This document shows positions 22,010 through 33,265 of a DNA stretch of 64,000 nucleotides, in pieces. The DNA is from Mesorhabditis belari. Lineage: Eukaryota > Nematoda > Chromadorea > Rhabditida > Rhabditidae. Position 1 is the first letter of the stretch, and each line of letters opens with the position of its first letter. Under the pieces are notes generated by a model. The model saw nothing but the letters and a program-made list of their open reading frames with translations, was not told the origin of the DNA and did not search any database. The translations under genes and the position numbers were made by a program. Location: the NCBI GenBank assembly GCA_958450365.1, contig CAUEEP010000855.1, forward strand, positions 62,001 to 126,000, given 5' to 3'.

Positions 22010-23377
22010 TTACCCACTTCCTTCAGCAATCCTTGAACCATCACTCGCCACGATGCTCGTCGTAGCTCGGCCAAAACCTAAATCTAAAGTAATTTGGCTT
22101 CTACCAATAAAATTCTACTTTATTATGAGGTAGAAACTAGAAATTATTTTCTGAAAGTAAGCTCGCAGAGATCTTACTTGGAGCCATTGTGTAGATGTTT
22201 CGATATCCGAAATCATCTTGCAACAAACTTCCTTCCTTTTCGACATCGGCAGTGAGATATCCGCTGAGCTCAGGCCCGTTGATCGGCCCCTCATTTGCAT
22301 TTGCCACATTCGACTCCCCTTCTCGATTAAGCTCATAGCTTGGATCGTACATTTCAACCGTCTCCGTCAAGCCCGGATTTTCCTACAATAGTATAAGAAT
22401 AAACCAACGTTTGTTAACAACTACCGGTAAATGTCCTCCAGAGTCAGGGCCGTGGCTGCTTTCTCGATCTTTTGAGCCACAATCCTTCTTCTTGAATATT
22501 TCCCACACCTCTGTACCATGCACCTTTTCTACGTGTTTCCGAAGACTTGACGTGGCGGAATAAGCCTTCTTGCATCCTTGATATCCGCACTGGCGCTTCT
22601 AAATTGTGGGATTTTGTTAAATTATTTTTTATTTGTCACCTCCTTTCTATGTACTCCTTTCATGTGTTTAGCTCGATCATTAGTACTCCTGAACTCCTGA
22701 AACAAATCGGGTTTCCAAATCAAGAAAAAGGATTGGCACATATTGACTTGTATCGTATACCTGATTACAATCTTTACACCTATATGGCTTTTTGCCGGCG
22801 TGAAAATTTAAGTGCCATTTGAGCCCCTCGGCGCGAAAAAATGCCCTTGAACATCCAGGTTTTGGACATGTGTGTGGTTTCTCTCCGGTATGCTGCCTTA
22901 CGTGAGCATTCAACCGGTAGGGAACTTGGAAGGACCGCTTTCTAAAGTTCACTTGAAAGTTTTAGAGTTATCAGATTGATGAACAAGTTTTTTCGTTCCT
23001 TTTCCTACTTTTTTGAAAGTTCAAATCTTCAAGTATTGACGTAATAACATGGAAAATTAAACAATAAACACTTTTTATTTGCAGTAAACTATAGGTTAAT
23101 TCTAGGATTTATGATTTTTAAACGGAATTTTGAAAAAGAGAATTTTGAAAAAGAAAACTTATTTGGTAACCTAATTCTTGAGCACTTACCCACGACAACT
23201 CCTCCACTCACAATTGTAACTATCCGGGCGAGGCTTAAATTGAGCCAACGGGTCGAAATGAACTGTTTTAACATGCGCTATTAGCCTCTAAATTTTCATG
23301 AACTGTTTTTAACTCTATCTACACTAAACCTCTTTTGTTTTGACCGCTTTTCGACACGCTCCCCATTTGCATATCAT
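22010..23377 (-). CDS. tra-1: GLI/TRA-1-type five-zinc-finger protein, complete copy
   Basis: Seven exons on the minus strand: 23330-23381, 23190-23287, 22761-22941, 22640-22696, 22425-22598, 22178-22382, 22010-22077. All phases fit. From ATG 23377, four bases behind the acceptor TTTTTCCAG, the product is 276 residues. The five fingers match the copy at 10733. This copy continues past the duplication boundary with IYTMAPSFGRATTSIVAS and ends EGSG-TAA, so it is probably the parent gene. The last exon is tied in by a donor CCAA/GTAAGA and a shared phase. The protein starts directly at finger 1, so either the trans-spliced start is real or upstream exons lie beyond the repeat arm. C. elegans TRA-1 is much longer, so this would be a DNA-binding-only form. 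The next gene on the same strand starts about 280 bp downstream, compatible with an operon. The GLI family is firm; the tra-1 name is tentative. Confidence 0.82.
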
Positions 23378-24383
23378 TGATCTGGAAAAAGCATAAGTTA
23401 GTCAAATTTCGAAAAAGCTTATCTCTAAAAAGTTTATAAGAGCAATAAAACGTCGAAAAGTGTATTTTTTGCAAATATATAGGAGAGAAATTCTCGAGAA
23501 AAAGAGGTGGGGTGTAATCAGTGAAAGAAAAATTGAATAAAAAAGGTGGAAAAGAGAAGGAAAAAAGACCATCGATCGCGCCACCCAGAAGTGCTAAAAG
23601 CTAGAGAAAAGCTATTATTAGTTATTAGTTAACATAGTTAGTTATGTACCCATCAGAAGTTACAGTACTCCTATGAAGTTATTGTACTTATAACAATTTG
23701 TCTACGTCCAAAAAGCTACCATGCTATTGGATACAAAATGATAAACCCCGAACTCACTACACAACAAGCACAATGTTGTCCCATTCCTTTCTCTCTTTTC
23801 TCTTCCCTCCCTTCTCTCCGCGATCCATTAATCCATTCGATTTTTTTCTTTATTTCACATCACTATAGACATAATTTTTATAAAAAGTTTTAATATAAAA
23901 CTTCTAATTAAGAAGGAGGAAGGAGATTAACTGCATTCTACATTTTGCACAGTTTAGTCAAATTTCGAAAAAGCTCATCTCTAAAAGTTTATAAGAGCAA
24001 TAAAGCGTCGAAAAGTGTTTTTTTGCAAATATATAGGAGAGAAATTCTCGAGAAAAAGAGGTGGGGTGTAATCAGTGAAAGAAAAATTGAATAAAAAAGG
24101 TGGAAAAGAGAAGGAAAAAAGACCATCGATCGCGCCACCCAGAAGTGCTAAAAGCTAGAGAAAAGCTAGAGAGTAGAACGAATGAAGAGAGTCAATGGTC
24201 TGCCTTTTTTCTCTAACCTCTTTCGAAATGCCACATCTCTCGAACTCGAACTCGAAAACACCAATAGGCATGCAGAGAAAGACTAAAAGCAAAAAAGAGG
24301 CCTAGCCTCTCCTCATAAACTACGATTTTTTAGAAAAATTGCTGTTGGCCCCGACCGCGCTTTTTTGACCGCCGGCCGACGAG
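22197..24383. repeat. Right arm of large inverted duplication (GLI gene)
   Basis: Reverse complement of 10297-11912 plus an extra block (about 23455-24000) in which the module GGAGAGAAATTCTCGAG to the CGATCGCGCCACCC block appears twice. The outer end is sharp, after GACCGCCGGCCGACGAG at 24383. Confidence 0.9.
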
Positions 24384-25197
24384 GTTGCCCTTGCCTCATA
24401 ATTTTTTGAGGTGGCTCTTTCAGGGTTCATTTCTGCAACAAAGAATCAAAAGCTTGGCGTTTCGATTTGCTATTTGCGGCCCGACTATTAGGGAAATGTA
24501 ATACTTGACTCAATTTTGCCAGAAATCTTTCCACTAACACCTGAAATGGTCGCGAGAGTTTGAGCGTTGTAAAAGCAAACAGTCAATTTTAAAAATTACG
24601 GTTACTTCACTGTTGCAAATAATTCAGGAAGATACCTGAGTCTAACAATATATTAAGGTGTAAAAGAAAATGGCTTTTGAAAAGCTTTTTTTGGTTTTTT
24701 CAAAGTATGCATTGGAAGTGAACCTTATGTGGACCTCTTATAAAGTTATCCAAGTCGAGCTTCGATTCGAGTACTCTGTGCCTTGTATTTCAAACATAAA
24801 AGTTTTATTTTTTTGCGATAGTTTCGATTCTTGCCTTGACACCAATTCCTGGTTTTAAGATGTCAAACTTGACATTGCCTGACTTGTCAATGGTTTACAT
24901 TGATACCGATGCCAAGACTTTCAAACCCTTGAAAGGAAACATCATTTCATCTCCAAACAACCTTTTTCAACGCCATTCACAGCAGATCACTCCAAACACA
25001 ATCCCATTTTATTACCTTCAAAACATTGACCCGCTCAAATGGCCTTATCTACATTCTTCTTCGAGTTTTTGGGTAGGATCTAAAAAATCTACAATTCTAG
25101 AAAATCTAGAAAATCTTTAGTAGTACGAGTACTCTTAATAGTTTACGATCGAAATTTATTTGTTAACGAGGATTTACTACATAAGAATTTACCACAT
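24384..25197. repeat. Dispersed-repeat mosaic, no gene
   Basis: Contains a copy of the CTTGTATTTCAAACATAAAAG family (about 24780-25060) also seen at 4965, 32165 and 38090. Open frames here (for example from 24836) are not shared between copies. Confidence 0.5.
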
Positions 25198-25768
25198 ACA
25201 TACTGTATACAAATGAACTGTACCTAATACACTTTCGAGACGGTGAACTCATAAACTCATAACCATAAACTAGTGTCTTTTGCTAAAGTTATTCAAACTC
25301 AGTCTCATTTCGACCTATCACACACTAAGTTTCTCGAACTCGAAAGAGATTAAATTTGACTTGACGTTCACGTAAATTGTCAATCGTTTCAAAAGAAGCC
25401 GGTCTCAAAGTGCCAAAACTTCCACACTTTTCGAACGAATTAAATAATCCAATAATTTAATGGAAATTGTCGAAGCACAGCTTGTTTTAAACTATAATAT
25501 CTGTCAAATCAGAACGCCAAGACTTTCTTCATTTTTTGTGCAAATGAACCCTGGTGCCATGCAAAAACTTCATTGAAGAAATTGATAAGGCTTTCTTTCA
25601 ATTCATACTTGAAAAAAACAGTGCAAAACGACCACCCGGAAGACTATGCAAAGGGTCACCGAAGACATTGTAGTTTCTAGTTTAGTGACTTCCACTGCAT
25701 TTTGAAGGAAACTTGAGCATTAATGGTTGAAAAATTTTGTGATCTAAGGGTTTCTTTTTTCTCCAATT

Positions 25769-28700
25769 ATCTAAGAGGGCCAACTTCTTATAGAATGCAA
25801 CAAATTGCGCCACTAAGATGTGTTGCTAATAAGCAGGACGCTTTTTAGCTTCATAGAAGCAATTTCTTCCTAGAATAACTACAAACTGTCTTTTTTTACT
25901 TTATCACGTGTGCCCATTTCTTTCGAGGAAACAATATTTACAAGCAAAACACATTTTTTGATGAATACAATAACATTTGGTGTTAAGCGGTAACATTTGA
26001 TGGATTTGGTCATTCAGCAAAGCCAAGGCTTTCCAAATCTTTCAAGATCCAAGATATTTTTACTTTTGAACCATAAACCTGCGAGTTTGTTTCAAGATTT
26101 AGTTTGTTATTTTTTATTCGCATTAAAACTCGATTTTAGGTAATGACGGACGGACTAAAAAGGTTTCATATAATAATAATCAAGCTTTAATCCAATACAT
26201 GAAGCTTTAATCCAATACATCAAGCTTTAATCCAAAAACTAAGACTGAAACTCACAGGACTGCAAAGAACATAGAAACATGATAAATAGAGCACTGATTA
26301 AATAAACATATCCGACAAATCAGTCTAAGGCAACCTCAAAATTCGCACAGGATAAGCATAAATTGATTCGGTGGAGAATTCCAAGGTTGGATCCAGGCCC
26401 TATTTTCCACTTAAAAGGAGAATTACGTAACAGAGATGTCTCTAAGTGATTGCATTTTAAAGCATTCTATCAATGACCAAGCGGCCGTAATGAAAAGATT
26501 TTGAGCCAAAAAGCCTTAACCTTTAGGGTAGGTTCTTTTGAGTATAGTGAATAATTGATTTTGAATAAGGCCAACTTAGTATATCTCCTTTGGACACTTT
26601 CAAATTTGTTTTCTTTTTTAGAGAGTGAGCAAATCACTGAGGCCTATCCTAGAATAGGTCTTTTCGTAAAACATTTGCGGTAGACTTGAAGGTTGGAGAC
26701 GCCTATAGTTTTAAGAGTTCGATTCGCACAGAACGAAGCTTAACGATAAATGATCTGAAGGTGGTTCTTGAAACATAGAGTTGAGACTATAATAGCGAAT
26801 TGAATTACCCGCATCAAGCTTGGGCATAGAGGTATGGTTAATTTTACTGGAAAAGGATTTTCTACCACAGGAGTGGTAGGATTTAGACTCGGTTAGCTTA
26901 AGCTTCCAATCCTCGGACCATTATGCAAATTTGGAGGGATTTTTTCTTCGGCTGTTTAGGGATGGGTGGGGCGAGAAATAGGAATGATAGGATACAACTT
27001 CTTTTGAGGATGCAATCTAGCAAAACACACTTTTTTGAATTGATACAATAACTTTTGGTGCTATTCATTTACTATTTAAGAGGTAATATGCTCTCTGTCA
27101 TTCAGCATTCAGCAAAGTTCAATTCATACTTGAAAAAAACAGTGCAAAACCCGGAAGACCAAAGATAAGCGCTTCTGGGTGGGCTGTTCCAAGGTGAGAC
27201 TATGCAAAGGGTCACCGAAGACATTGTAGTTTCTAGTTTAGTGACTTCCCTTAAATGGTGCATTTCACATGACATCGGGAGCTTGTATGTACTTGGTGCA
27301 TCCTCCGGGCAGAAAAAATTTCAAAGTTTTTCCGTTTTTTCGCTTTTATGGAAAAAGTTGTTCCAGACGGAAAAGTGGTCCCAAACGATTAATCGTTTTC
27401 GGCATAATGGAGCCCAAGAACCCTTCGAAGTCAGGACTCAATTGAAGTATCTTTTCTCCCTGTAGATCCAATTCAGTGTATCTTTAGCTCGTTGCAAAAT
27501 TTTTGAGGCCCTGAATTTCCCAGAAGTTTTTGAAGTTAACAAGGAAAATCGATCGGTTGTAACAAAAAGAGGGCCATGTATCTAAGAGGGCCAACTTCTT
27601 ATAGAATGCAACAAATTGCGCCACTAAGATGTGTTGCTAATAAGCAGGACGCTTTTTAGCTTCATAGAAGCAATTTCTTCCTAGAATAACTACAAACTGT
27701 CTTTTTTTACTTTATCACGTGTGCCCATTTCTTTCGAGGAAACAATATTTACAAGCAAAACACATTTTTTGATGAATACAATAACATTTGGTGTTAAGCG
27801 GTAACATTTGATGGATTTGGTCATTCAGCAAAGCCAAGGCTTTCCAAATCTTTCAAGATCCAAGATATTTTTACTTTTGAACCATAAACCTGCGAGTTTG
27901 TTTCAAGATTTAGTTTGTTATTTTTTATTCGCATTAAAACTCGATTTTAGGTAATGACGGACGGACTAAAAAGGTTTCATATAATAATAATCAAGCTTTA
28001 ATCCAATACAAATAAAAGCTTTAAAAAACTAAGACTGAAACTCACAGGACTGCAAAAGAACATAGAAACATGATAAATAGAGCACTGATTAAATAAACAT
28101 ATCCGACAAATCAGTCTAAGGCAACCTCAAAATTCGCACAGGATAAGCATAAATTGATTCGGTGGGAGAATTCCAAAGTCTGGATTCAGGCCCTATTTTC
28201 CACTTAAAAGGAGAATTACGTAACAGAGATGTCTCTAAGTGATTGCATTTTCAAGCATTCTATCAATGACCAAGCGGCCGTAATGAAATTTTTAAAAAAA
28301 AACCAAAAATTTTAAGTAAAAAATTTTTTATTATAATTAAAAATAAAATATATTTAAAAAAAAGAAAATAATAAAAAATAATATTTTAAAAATAAAAAAA
28401 AATATTATTATTTAAAAAAATAAAAAAAAAAAATAGGAAAAAATATAAAAAAAAAATTTTAAAATAAAAAAAAATAAAAAAAAAAAAAAGTTAAGGAAAT
28501 TTTTTTTTTTAAAAATAAAAAAAAACAAAAAAAAAAAAAAAAAATAAAAAATAATTAAAAGTGATAATAATAAAAAAAGATATTAAATATAAATAAAAAC
28601 AGATAAAAATAATAAGGAGGAAAATGGTTAAAGTATAAAATAAAAAGAAAATTAATTGAAAAGTAAGAAAGTGTGGAGTGGTTTATTTTAAGCTTCCAAT

Positions 28701-28907
28701 CCCTCGGACCATTATGCAAATTTGGAGGGATTTTTCTTCGGCTGTTTAGGGATGGGTGGGGCGAGAAATAGGAATGATAGGATACAACTTCTTTTGAGGA
28801 TGCAATCTAGCAAAACACACTTTTTGAATTGATACAATAACTTTTGGTGCTATTCATTTACTATTTAAGAGGTAATATGCTCTCTGTCATTCAGCATTCA
28901 GCAAAGT
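25769..28907. repeat. 1.35-kb tandem duplication inside the left arm
   Basis: Copies 25769-27119 and 27579-28907, both from TATCTAAGAGGGCCAACTT to CATTCAGCAAAGT. They are separated by about 460 bp that repeats part of 25605-25700. The second copy has an A-rich block in place of about 400 bp of the first. Confidence 0.85.
28288..28690. other. A-rich block replacing a same-length duplicated segment
   Basis: In the first tandem copy, 412 bases lie between TAATGAAA (26488) and AAGCTTCC (26900). In the second copy the same flanks enclose 409 bases that are almost entirely A and T, with long A runs. In the inverted arm (near 41450) the two flanks are directly joined. This is probably a consensus artefact where reads with and without the segment were merged. 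I see no biological feature. Confidence 0.6.
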
Positions 28908-29739
28908 CAAAAGTTTTCGTTTCCAAGACTTTTGAAATCTCAATCAAATCCAAGTCTGTCATCACACATCTTTGAACTTTCAAGTTTATTTCAAGATGTC
29001 AGGCATTCAGGCATTTGAACTTAATTTTCGGTATTGATGAACGTCTCGAAAATTCGGAAAGTTCTCGAGGTGCTCGTCGTTTGGTTGATCATGACAGGTA
29101 GTTTATGGGATTAAATAACTATAAGGACCGCCTCGCATCTATCCTGGTGCAAAGCTAGCCAATAACCACTTTCTAGCCTAGTCCAGCAATTTAGGACCGG
29201 TAAGCCAGGCTAAGCCAAGAGTCAGGTCGAAGAACTTTTCTGTGGCTCAAACCTGCAATAAAGCTAGATTTATAGCAAAATCAAGTCAGGCCAAGTAAGA
29301 CTAGAAGCTAGACCAAGAGCTAGTCCGAAAGTTTCTTTTTGGAAGGAACATTAGCCTAGGCTGGTCTACGTAGAACACTTTCAAGTATTCAAGTTCAACA
29401 CAAATAATCAAGCATCCTGGCACTTTCATTCCCGAAATTCAAAACATCTTTCAACAAAATTAATTTTAGCGCTCGCCAATGCCTTTGTAAAAATCAAGGG
29501 AGAACGTGCCGTCAACTTTCAATCAGACCCAACTTAACCGGGACTCCTTGAGATCAGTGGGGATACGCTTTCGCGATTTCAAGTGTTTTGGAGCTCCGCA
29601 TCTGCTTTGGTGGGTATAGTGTCTTCACATTTACTTCACATTGGCATTTATCTAAGAAAACCGTTAGTTTACATTCACCAACCCCGCTCTTGGTAACCTT
29701 AACGAGAAATTAAAAGGTTCAGATCGGACTGATCAAAAA

Positions 29740-29845
29740 TCGATCGGACTGATCAAAAGATCGGACTGATCAAAAAAAATAATTTTTATTATCAAAATAC
29801 AAGGAGAATATCGGAGGATACAATCCTCCGATCGAGCTGATCGGA
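29740..29845. repeat. GATCGGACTGATCAAAA tandem repeat and adjacent hairpin
   Basis: Three copies of GATCGGACTGATCAAAA (about 29720-29778), then a hairpin ATCGGAGGAT-ACA-ATCCTCCGAT at about 29810. The whole block is repeated inverted in the other arm near 40310-40430. Confidence 0.75.
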
Positions 29846-29967
29846 TGTAAACGAGCAGTTTGACTGTGATAGTTTCCAGTCAAATGAGTTTTCAAGAATA
29901 AAAACAATCATGACCCAGGCTATCAGATTTTTAAAGTTTTAAACAGACCCAGAACAAAATAAAATTA

Positions 29968-30389
29968 TTAGGTTGTCCGGAATGAAAATACTTTTTTAAT
30001 TAAAAAACAAAACTTTTCTCCACAAAAAGAAAACAATACGCTTTAATCCAAAAGATATTATCCGTTGTCGGTAATAGTCTTTCTCCATTTTTTTCAAATC
30101 TTCTTATCTTTCAAATCTTGGATCCCTTTGCTGAAGAAATCCTGAGGCTGTGAATCAAAGTATTGGCCTACCCGAATTCGGACTTCGCCATGGTCCTCGA
30201 AGTGTTTATCGGCCAGGAAATGCTGCATTGATCGAAATAAGTGTGGTAGTCTGAGGGTTCCACATCTGGACTATACGGCGGATGCGGAAGACATTCCCAA
30301 CCCAATTCCTCGAGTTTTTTCTGCGCCTTCTTTGCTATGTTATTTTGCAGATATCTCACAGTTGATGCGTTTACATCTTGATTCTTCAC
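29968..30389 (-). mobile_element. Mariner 3' end with transposase C-terminal part
   Basis: TA plus terminal sequence TTAGGTTGTCCGGAATGAAA at 29968, then on the minus strand a transposase C-terminus: QKKLEELGWECLPHPPYSPD and EPSDYH (region of the third catalytic aspartate), followed after a frameshift by IQDLKD and WRKTITDNG. The first two catalytic aspartates and the N-terminus are missing, so it is inactive. It lies exactly at the inner end of the inverted-repeat arm. Confidence 0.85.
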
Positions 30390-30838
30390 CTAAACTTCTT
30401 GATTCTTCACCTAAATAAATCTACCAATTTTCAAGTTGCGAATCTAATAAACTATTTACTACCAAGGCTATTGGTATTCTTTGTACCTAAACAGAGTCTG
30501 TGAATAATTTTGTGTTCTTTCACTTGGCCAGACCTGGCAGGTCCTGGCAGACCTGGCAGGTCCCGTTAAGGTCTCTCTAGGCCAAGTCTAGCCTTGGCGG
30601 ATTCAATTCAATTGTTTCTTCTGAAGCGATCCAACTTGTAAGGTACCTAACTGCTAGAAAGACGCTTTTCAGATGATTGGTAGCTCAACATACTACTTTA
30701 TGAACTATTTTGTCTCAAGTCTAGTCCTACTTATCGAATGTGGTATTGCAAATGAACTCAAATAGCTCCTTATGGATTTTCACCTTTGGACTCAAGTCTT
30801 GCTACATTTTCTCAGTCTTAGTTTAATACCTCCGTTCA

Positions 30839-30965
30839 GCTCTTTGAACATGATCTATTTAAAAAAGCGAGGCGTCTCATTGAGTGAAAAAGGAAAGTAC
30901 AACTCAGCTCCTACTCAATCCGTCCAAAGTAGAACGGTCACCAAGACGAAGACAACTCGACACTA
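30839..30965 (+). CDS. Possible terminal exon of unknown gene
   Basis: After the acceptor ATACCTCCGTTCAG, one frame is open to TAA 30963-30965: SLNMIYLKKRGVSLSEKG, then a Ser/Thr/Lys-rich tail (QSRTVTKTKTTRH). It has the look of a basic C-terminal tail. No family recognised and no upstream exon found. Confidence 0.3.
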
Positions 30966-31065
30966 AAAATCTGATTTCATTTGTCGTTTTCGTCAAAAAC
31001 CTTTCAAATGCGTTTATTTAAGAAAACACCAGAATAACATAACACTCGAGAGATATTCCCGTTTT

Positions 31066-31716
31066 TCAGTTGCAGTTGGCGGCTCCACTCACGCAGTAAC
31101 CACCATTTGGATAGCCGTTTGTCGAACAGCAAGAGTCGACGTTCTGAAAAGGATCAACTTGGAAAGGAGGCAAGAAAATTGTGGCAATGTGTCTGATTTT
31201 TCGAAATAAACCTTTATCCCACCTTTTTAGTAATTGCCGTAACGAGCTAGGGTTTTTGCAAATTTATAATTCGACTCACCGGACAAGCGGAGTTGCATGC
31301 CGGGACGGCCACGGCGTTCACCATGGATGAAGAGGCTAAAACCTTTGGTTTCTTTAGAACTTTGAAGCTAATTTTAGCTTTAGAACTATTTTTTTGGTAA
31401 ACCACAACCGAACCATACCAGTTTGTTATAGGCTATGGGTTTGCTTGTTGCTCTACGCTTGGGTTTACAATAAGGTTCGTTCTAAGTGCTCACTAGAGTG
31501 TGTTCTTCTAGAGTAATGCTCCTTCTAAACAACACCTACAACTACCGTAACCAAGCACAATAGCCAAGCAGCTACCGTAACAAGTTTTCATCAATTTTTG
31601 GAAAGAACAGCTTTTCAGAGCTTACTAGTAAGCTTTCATGTTATTTAAAACTTGGACCCACTGAAGACGAGAAGAACGGCGAAGAGAAGAGCGAGGCAAG
31701 AAGAGAGAAGACGCAT
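31066..31716 (-). CDS. Small secreted six-cysteine protein
   Basis: Three exons, 31662-31716, 31280-31335 and 31066-31143, with canonical GTGGGT and GTGAGT donors and TTTTAG and TTTTCAG acceptors. Phases fit and give a 62-residue protein. Residues 1-18 (MRLLSSCLALLFAVLLVF) form a typical signal peptide core, with cleavage probably soon after. The mature part has six cysteines in the order C-x3-C-x5-CC-x10-C-x6-C, including CCSTNGYPNGGYC. This suggests a disulphide-bonded secreted peptide, like many nematode antimicrobial-like or effector-like small proteins. No named family is claimed. A TATA-like element lies 58 bases upstream of the ATG. The gene is intact although surrounded by repeats, and repeat sequence from the 5291 family begins about 130 bp upstream of the start. 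Confidence 0.7.
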
Positions 31717-31773
31717 TGTTTTGGTTTGAAGCTGGGAACTGATGCCAGATGGAGATCCTTGTGAGTGCCATTG

Positions 31774-31781
31774 TATTTATA
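31774..31781 (-). promoter_or_regulatory. TATA box of the secreted-peptide gene
   Basis: TATAAATA on the minus strand, about 58 bases before ATG 31716. Position and match to consensus are both good; no other promoter element was identified. Confidence 0.5.
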
Positions 31782-31819
31782 TGGAAGCTCGATTTGATAA
31801 GCCTCTCGACCCTCACGAC

Positions 31820-32445
31820 CTAAAACAGCAAAAACCCGGGGATCGACAAAAAACTTTATGAGCAAACAGATAAGGCATTCTTGGCTCAAGTTTTTGTCAA
31901 ATTTTAAGAGTCGAAAATCCGGATGAAGATAAGCGCTTTTGGGTGGGCTGTTTTGAAAGAGGAAGTAAGCCAAAGGTCACTGGAAACACTGTAGTTTCTA
32001 GTTTAATGGATCCTATTCCATTTTGAACTTGCAAGGCTTTTTGGACGAGGATGTTTGGCAAGTTCCTATGCGTTGTCCGTTTTAATGCAGCGTTTTTTCA
32101 CAAGTTATACACAGATGGTCCGTTAATGCAAAATCTTGCAAAATTAACGGCTTTTGGATCCATTATTTCTATATTTCAAACATAAAAGTTTTACATTTCT
32201 GATTCTTGGCTTGTCATGTCAAATGACAAGATGTCAAACTTGCTGTTGACGTTACTGATTTCAAATTACTTGTCAATGATTTCAAATTGAGGATCCCAAA
32301 ACTTGCAAACATTTCGAACAAAACCCAAATTCATCAGCAAACAACCCTTTTGAACACAAAATTCACAGCAGACCCCCAGAACACAATTTCATTTTACTGC
32401 CTTCAAAACAGATTGAAATGGCTTTATCTATTTTTTTTCTAGACT
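31820..32445. repeat. Dispersed repeats (families of 5291 and 4955)
   Basis: 31845-32005 matches one arm of the 5291-6339 element (ACTTTATGAGCAAACAGATA). 32165-32440 matches the CTTGTATTTCAAACATA family, including ACAGCAGACCCCCAGAACAC, also at 5151. No gene. Confidence 0.65.
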
Positions 32446-32729
32446 ATCACTTATTTCGATCTATGCAGCACTTCCTGACCGACAAACACTTCATGGATCA
32501 CGACGAAGTCCAAATTTGGGTAGGCCAACACTTCGACTAGACTTCGACTCGCAGCCTCAGAATTTCTTCAGCAAAGGGGTCCGAGTTTTGAAAGAAAAAT
32601 GGAGAAAGACTATTGCCAACAACGGAGAATATCTTTTGGATTCAAGCGCATTTTTTTCTTTTTGTGGAGATAAATTTGTTTTTCATTAAAAGGGTATTTT
32701 CATCCCGGACAACCTAATAGTAAAAGTGA
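32446..32729 (+). mobile_element. Mariner 3' end, second fragment
   Basis: Plus-strand translation FRSMQHFLTDKHFMDHDEV, VQIWVGQHFD, KGVRVLKEKWRKTIANNGEY is the extreme C-terminus of a mariner transposase. It is followed by the terminal repeat (GGTATTTTCATCCCGGACAA CCTAATA). The rest of the element is absent. Its orientation is opposite to the fragment at 29968. Confidence 0.85.
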
Positions 32730-33118
32730 AAACAAAGTTTGGCCTTTTATTTGGCATTTTAACTTGACAAAATTTTAGTAATCTAATCAAAAAATGATCT
32801 AAAAGAGGGAATAAGAAAGTGTATTTAAAGGGAAGAATTGTTTAGTTTCTTTTAGCTTTTTAGAAGATTGGTTTAGTGATGTTTTTAATCAAACATTTCA
32901 CTTTTGTGTAGAATTATTTGTAAACTTTAAATTTATTCAGCATCAACGGATTTTCTTAACAAAATGAGTGACGGAAATGACAATTTGGACAATGACAACG
33001 CCGCCAATAATGGCTCTTCTTAAGAGGTATTTTTTGTAAGTTCAAATATTTTTAAAAGCAAATTTTTCAGGAAATTTACTAGCATTTCAAAAAAATAACT
33101 CTAGACCAAAAATGGGCA

Positions 33119-33265
33119 GCCAGCACAAGCTTTTGCAGCACTGCTTGTTTGGCCTCGTGTGAAACGATGGCAAACGATAGTTGCCCGGGTTTTACCATTG
33201 CAAATCCCGATATTTGTACAAATCATTGTAAGAGCATTTGTGGTGAAAGTGCTTCTGACGTTTGA
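33119..33265 (+). CDS. Cysteine-rich exon, possible secreted-peptide fragment
   Basis: One frame to the stop at 33263-33265 encodes CSTACLASCETMANDSC, then CTNHCKSICGESASDV. That is seven cysteines in a regular C-x3-C-x3-C-x7-C-x10-C-x3-C-x3-C order, which is unlikely in random sequence. The possible acceptor GGGCAG would give the same phase as exon 2 of the gene at 31066. No signal-peptide exon is visible upstream, so it is either partial or broken. A short ATG frame at about 32964 (MSDGNDNLDNDNAANNGSS) precedes it and may belong to something else. Confidence 0.35.
   Translation, partial: ASTSFCSTACLASCETMANDSCPGFTIANPDICTNHCKSICGESASDV

Larger units (their letters stand above)
25198..29980. 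repeat. Left arm of 17.5-kb inverted structure
   Basis: Reverse complement of 40167-42738. The outer end is at ACATACTGTATACAAATG and the inner end is in a mariner terminal repeat (TTAGGTTGTCCGG). The left arm is longer because it holds a tandem duplication (25769-27119 and 27579-28907). It includes an exon-like stretch (IDERLENSESSRGARR at about 29033-29098, donor GTAGTT) preserved in both arms. No intact gene was found. Confidence 0.85.

Noticed and set aside
27202..27465. 87-codon open frame
   Set aside because: Lies in the spacer of the tandem duplication; start region repeated at 25645 without the rest of the frame.
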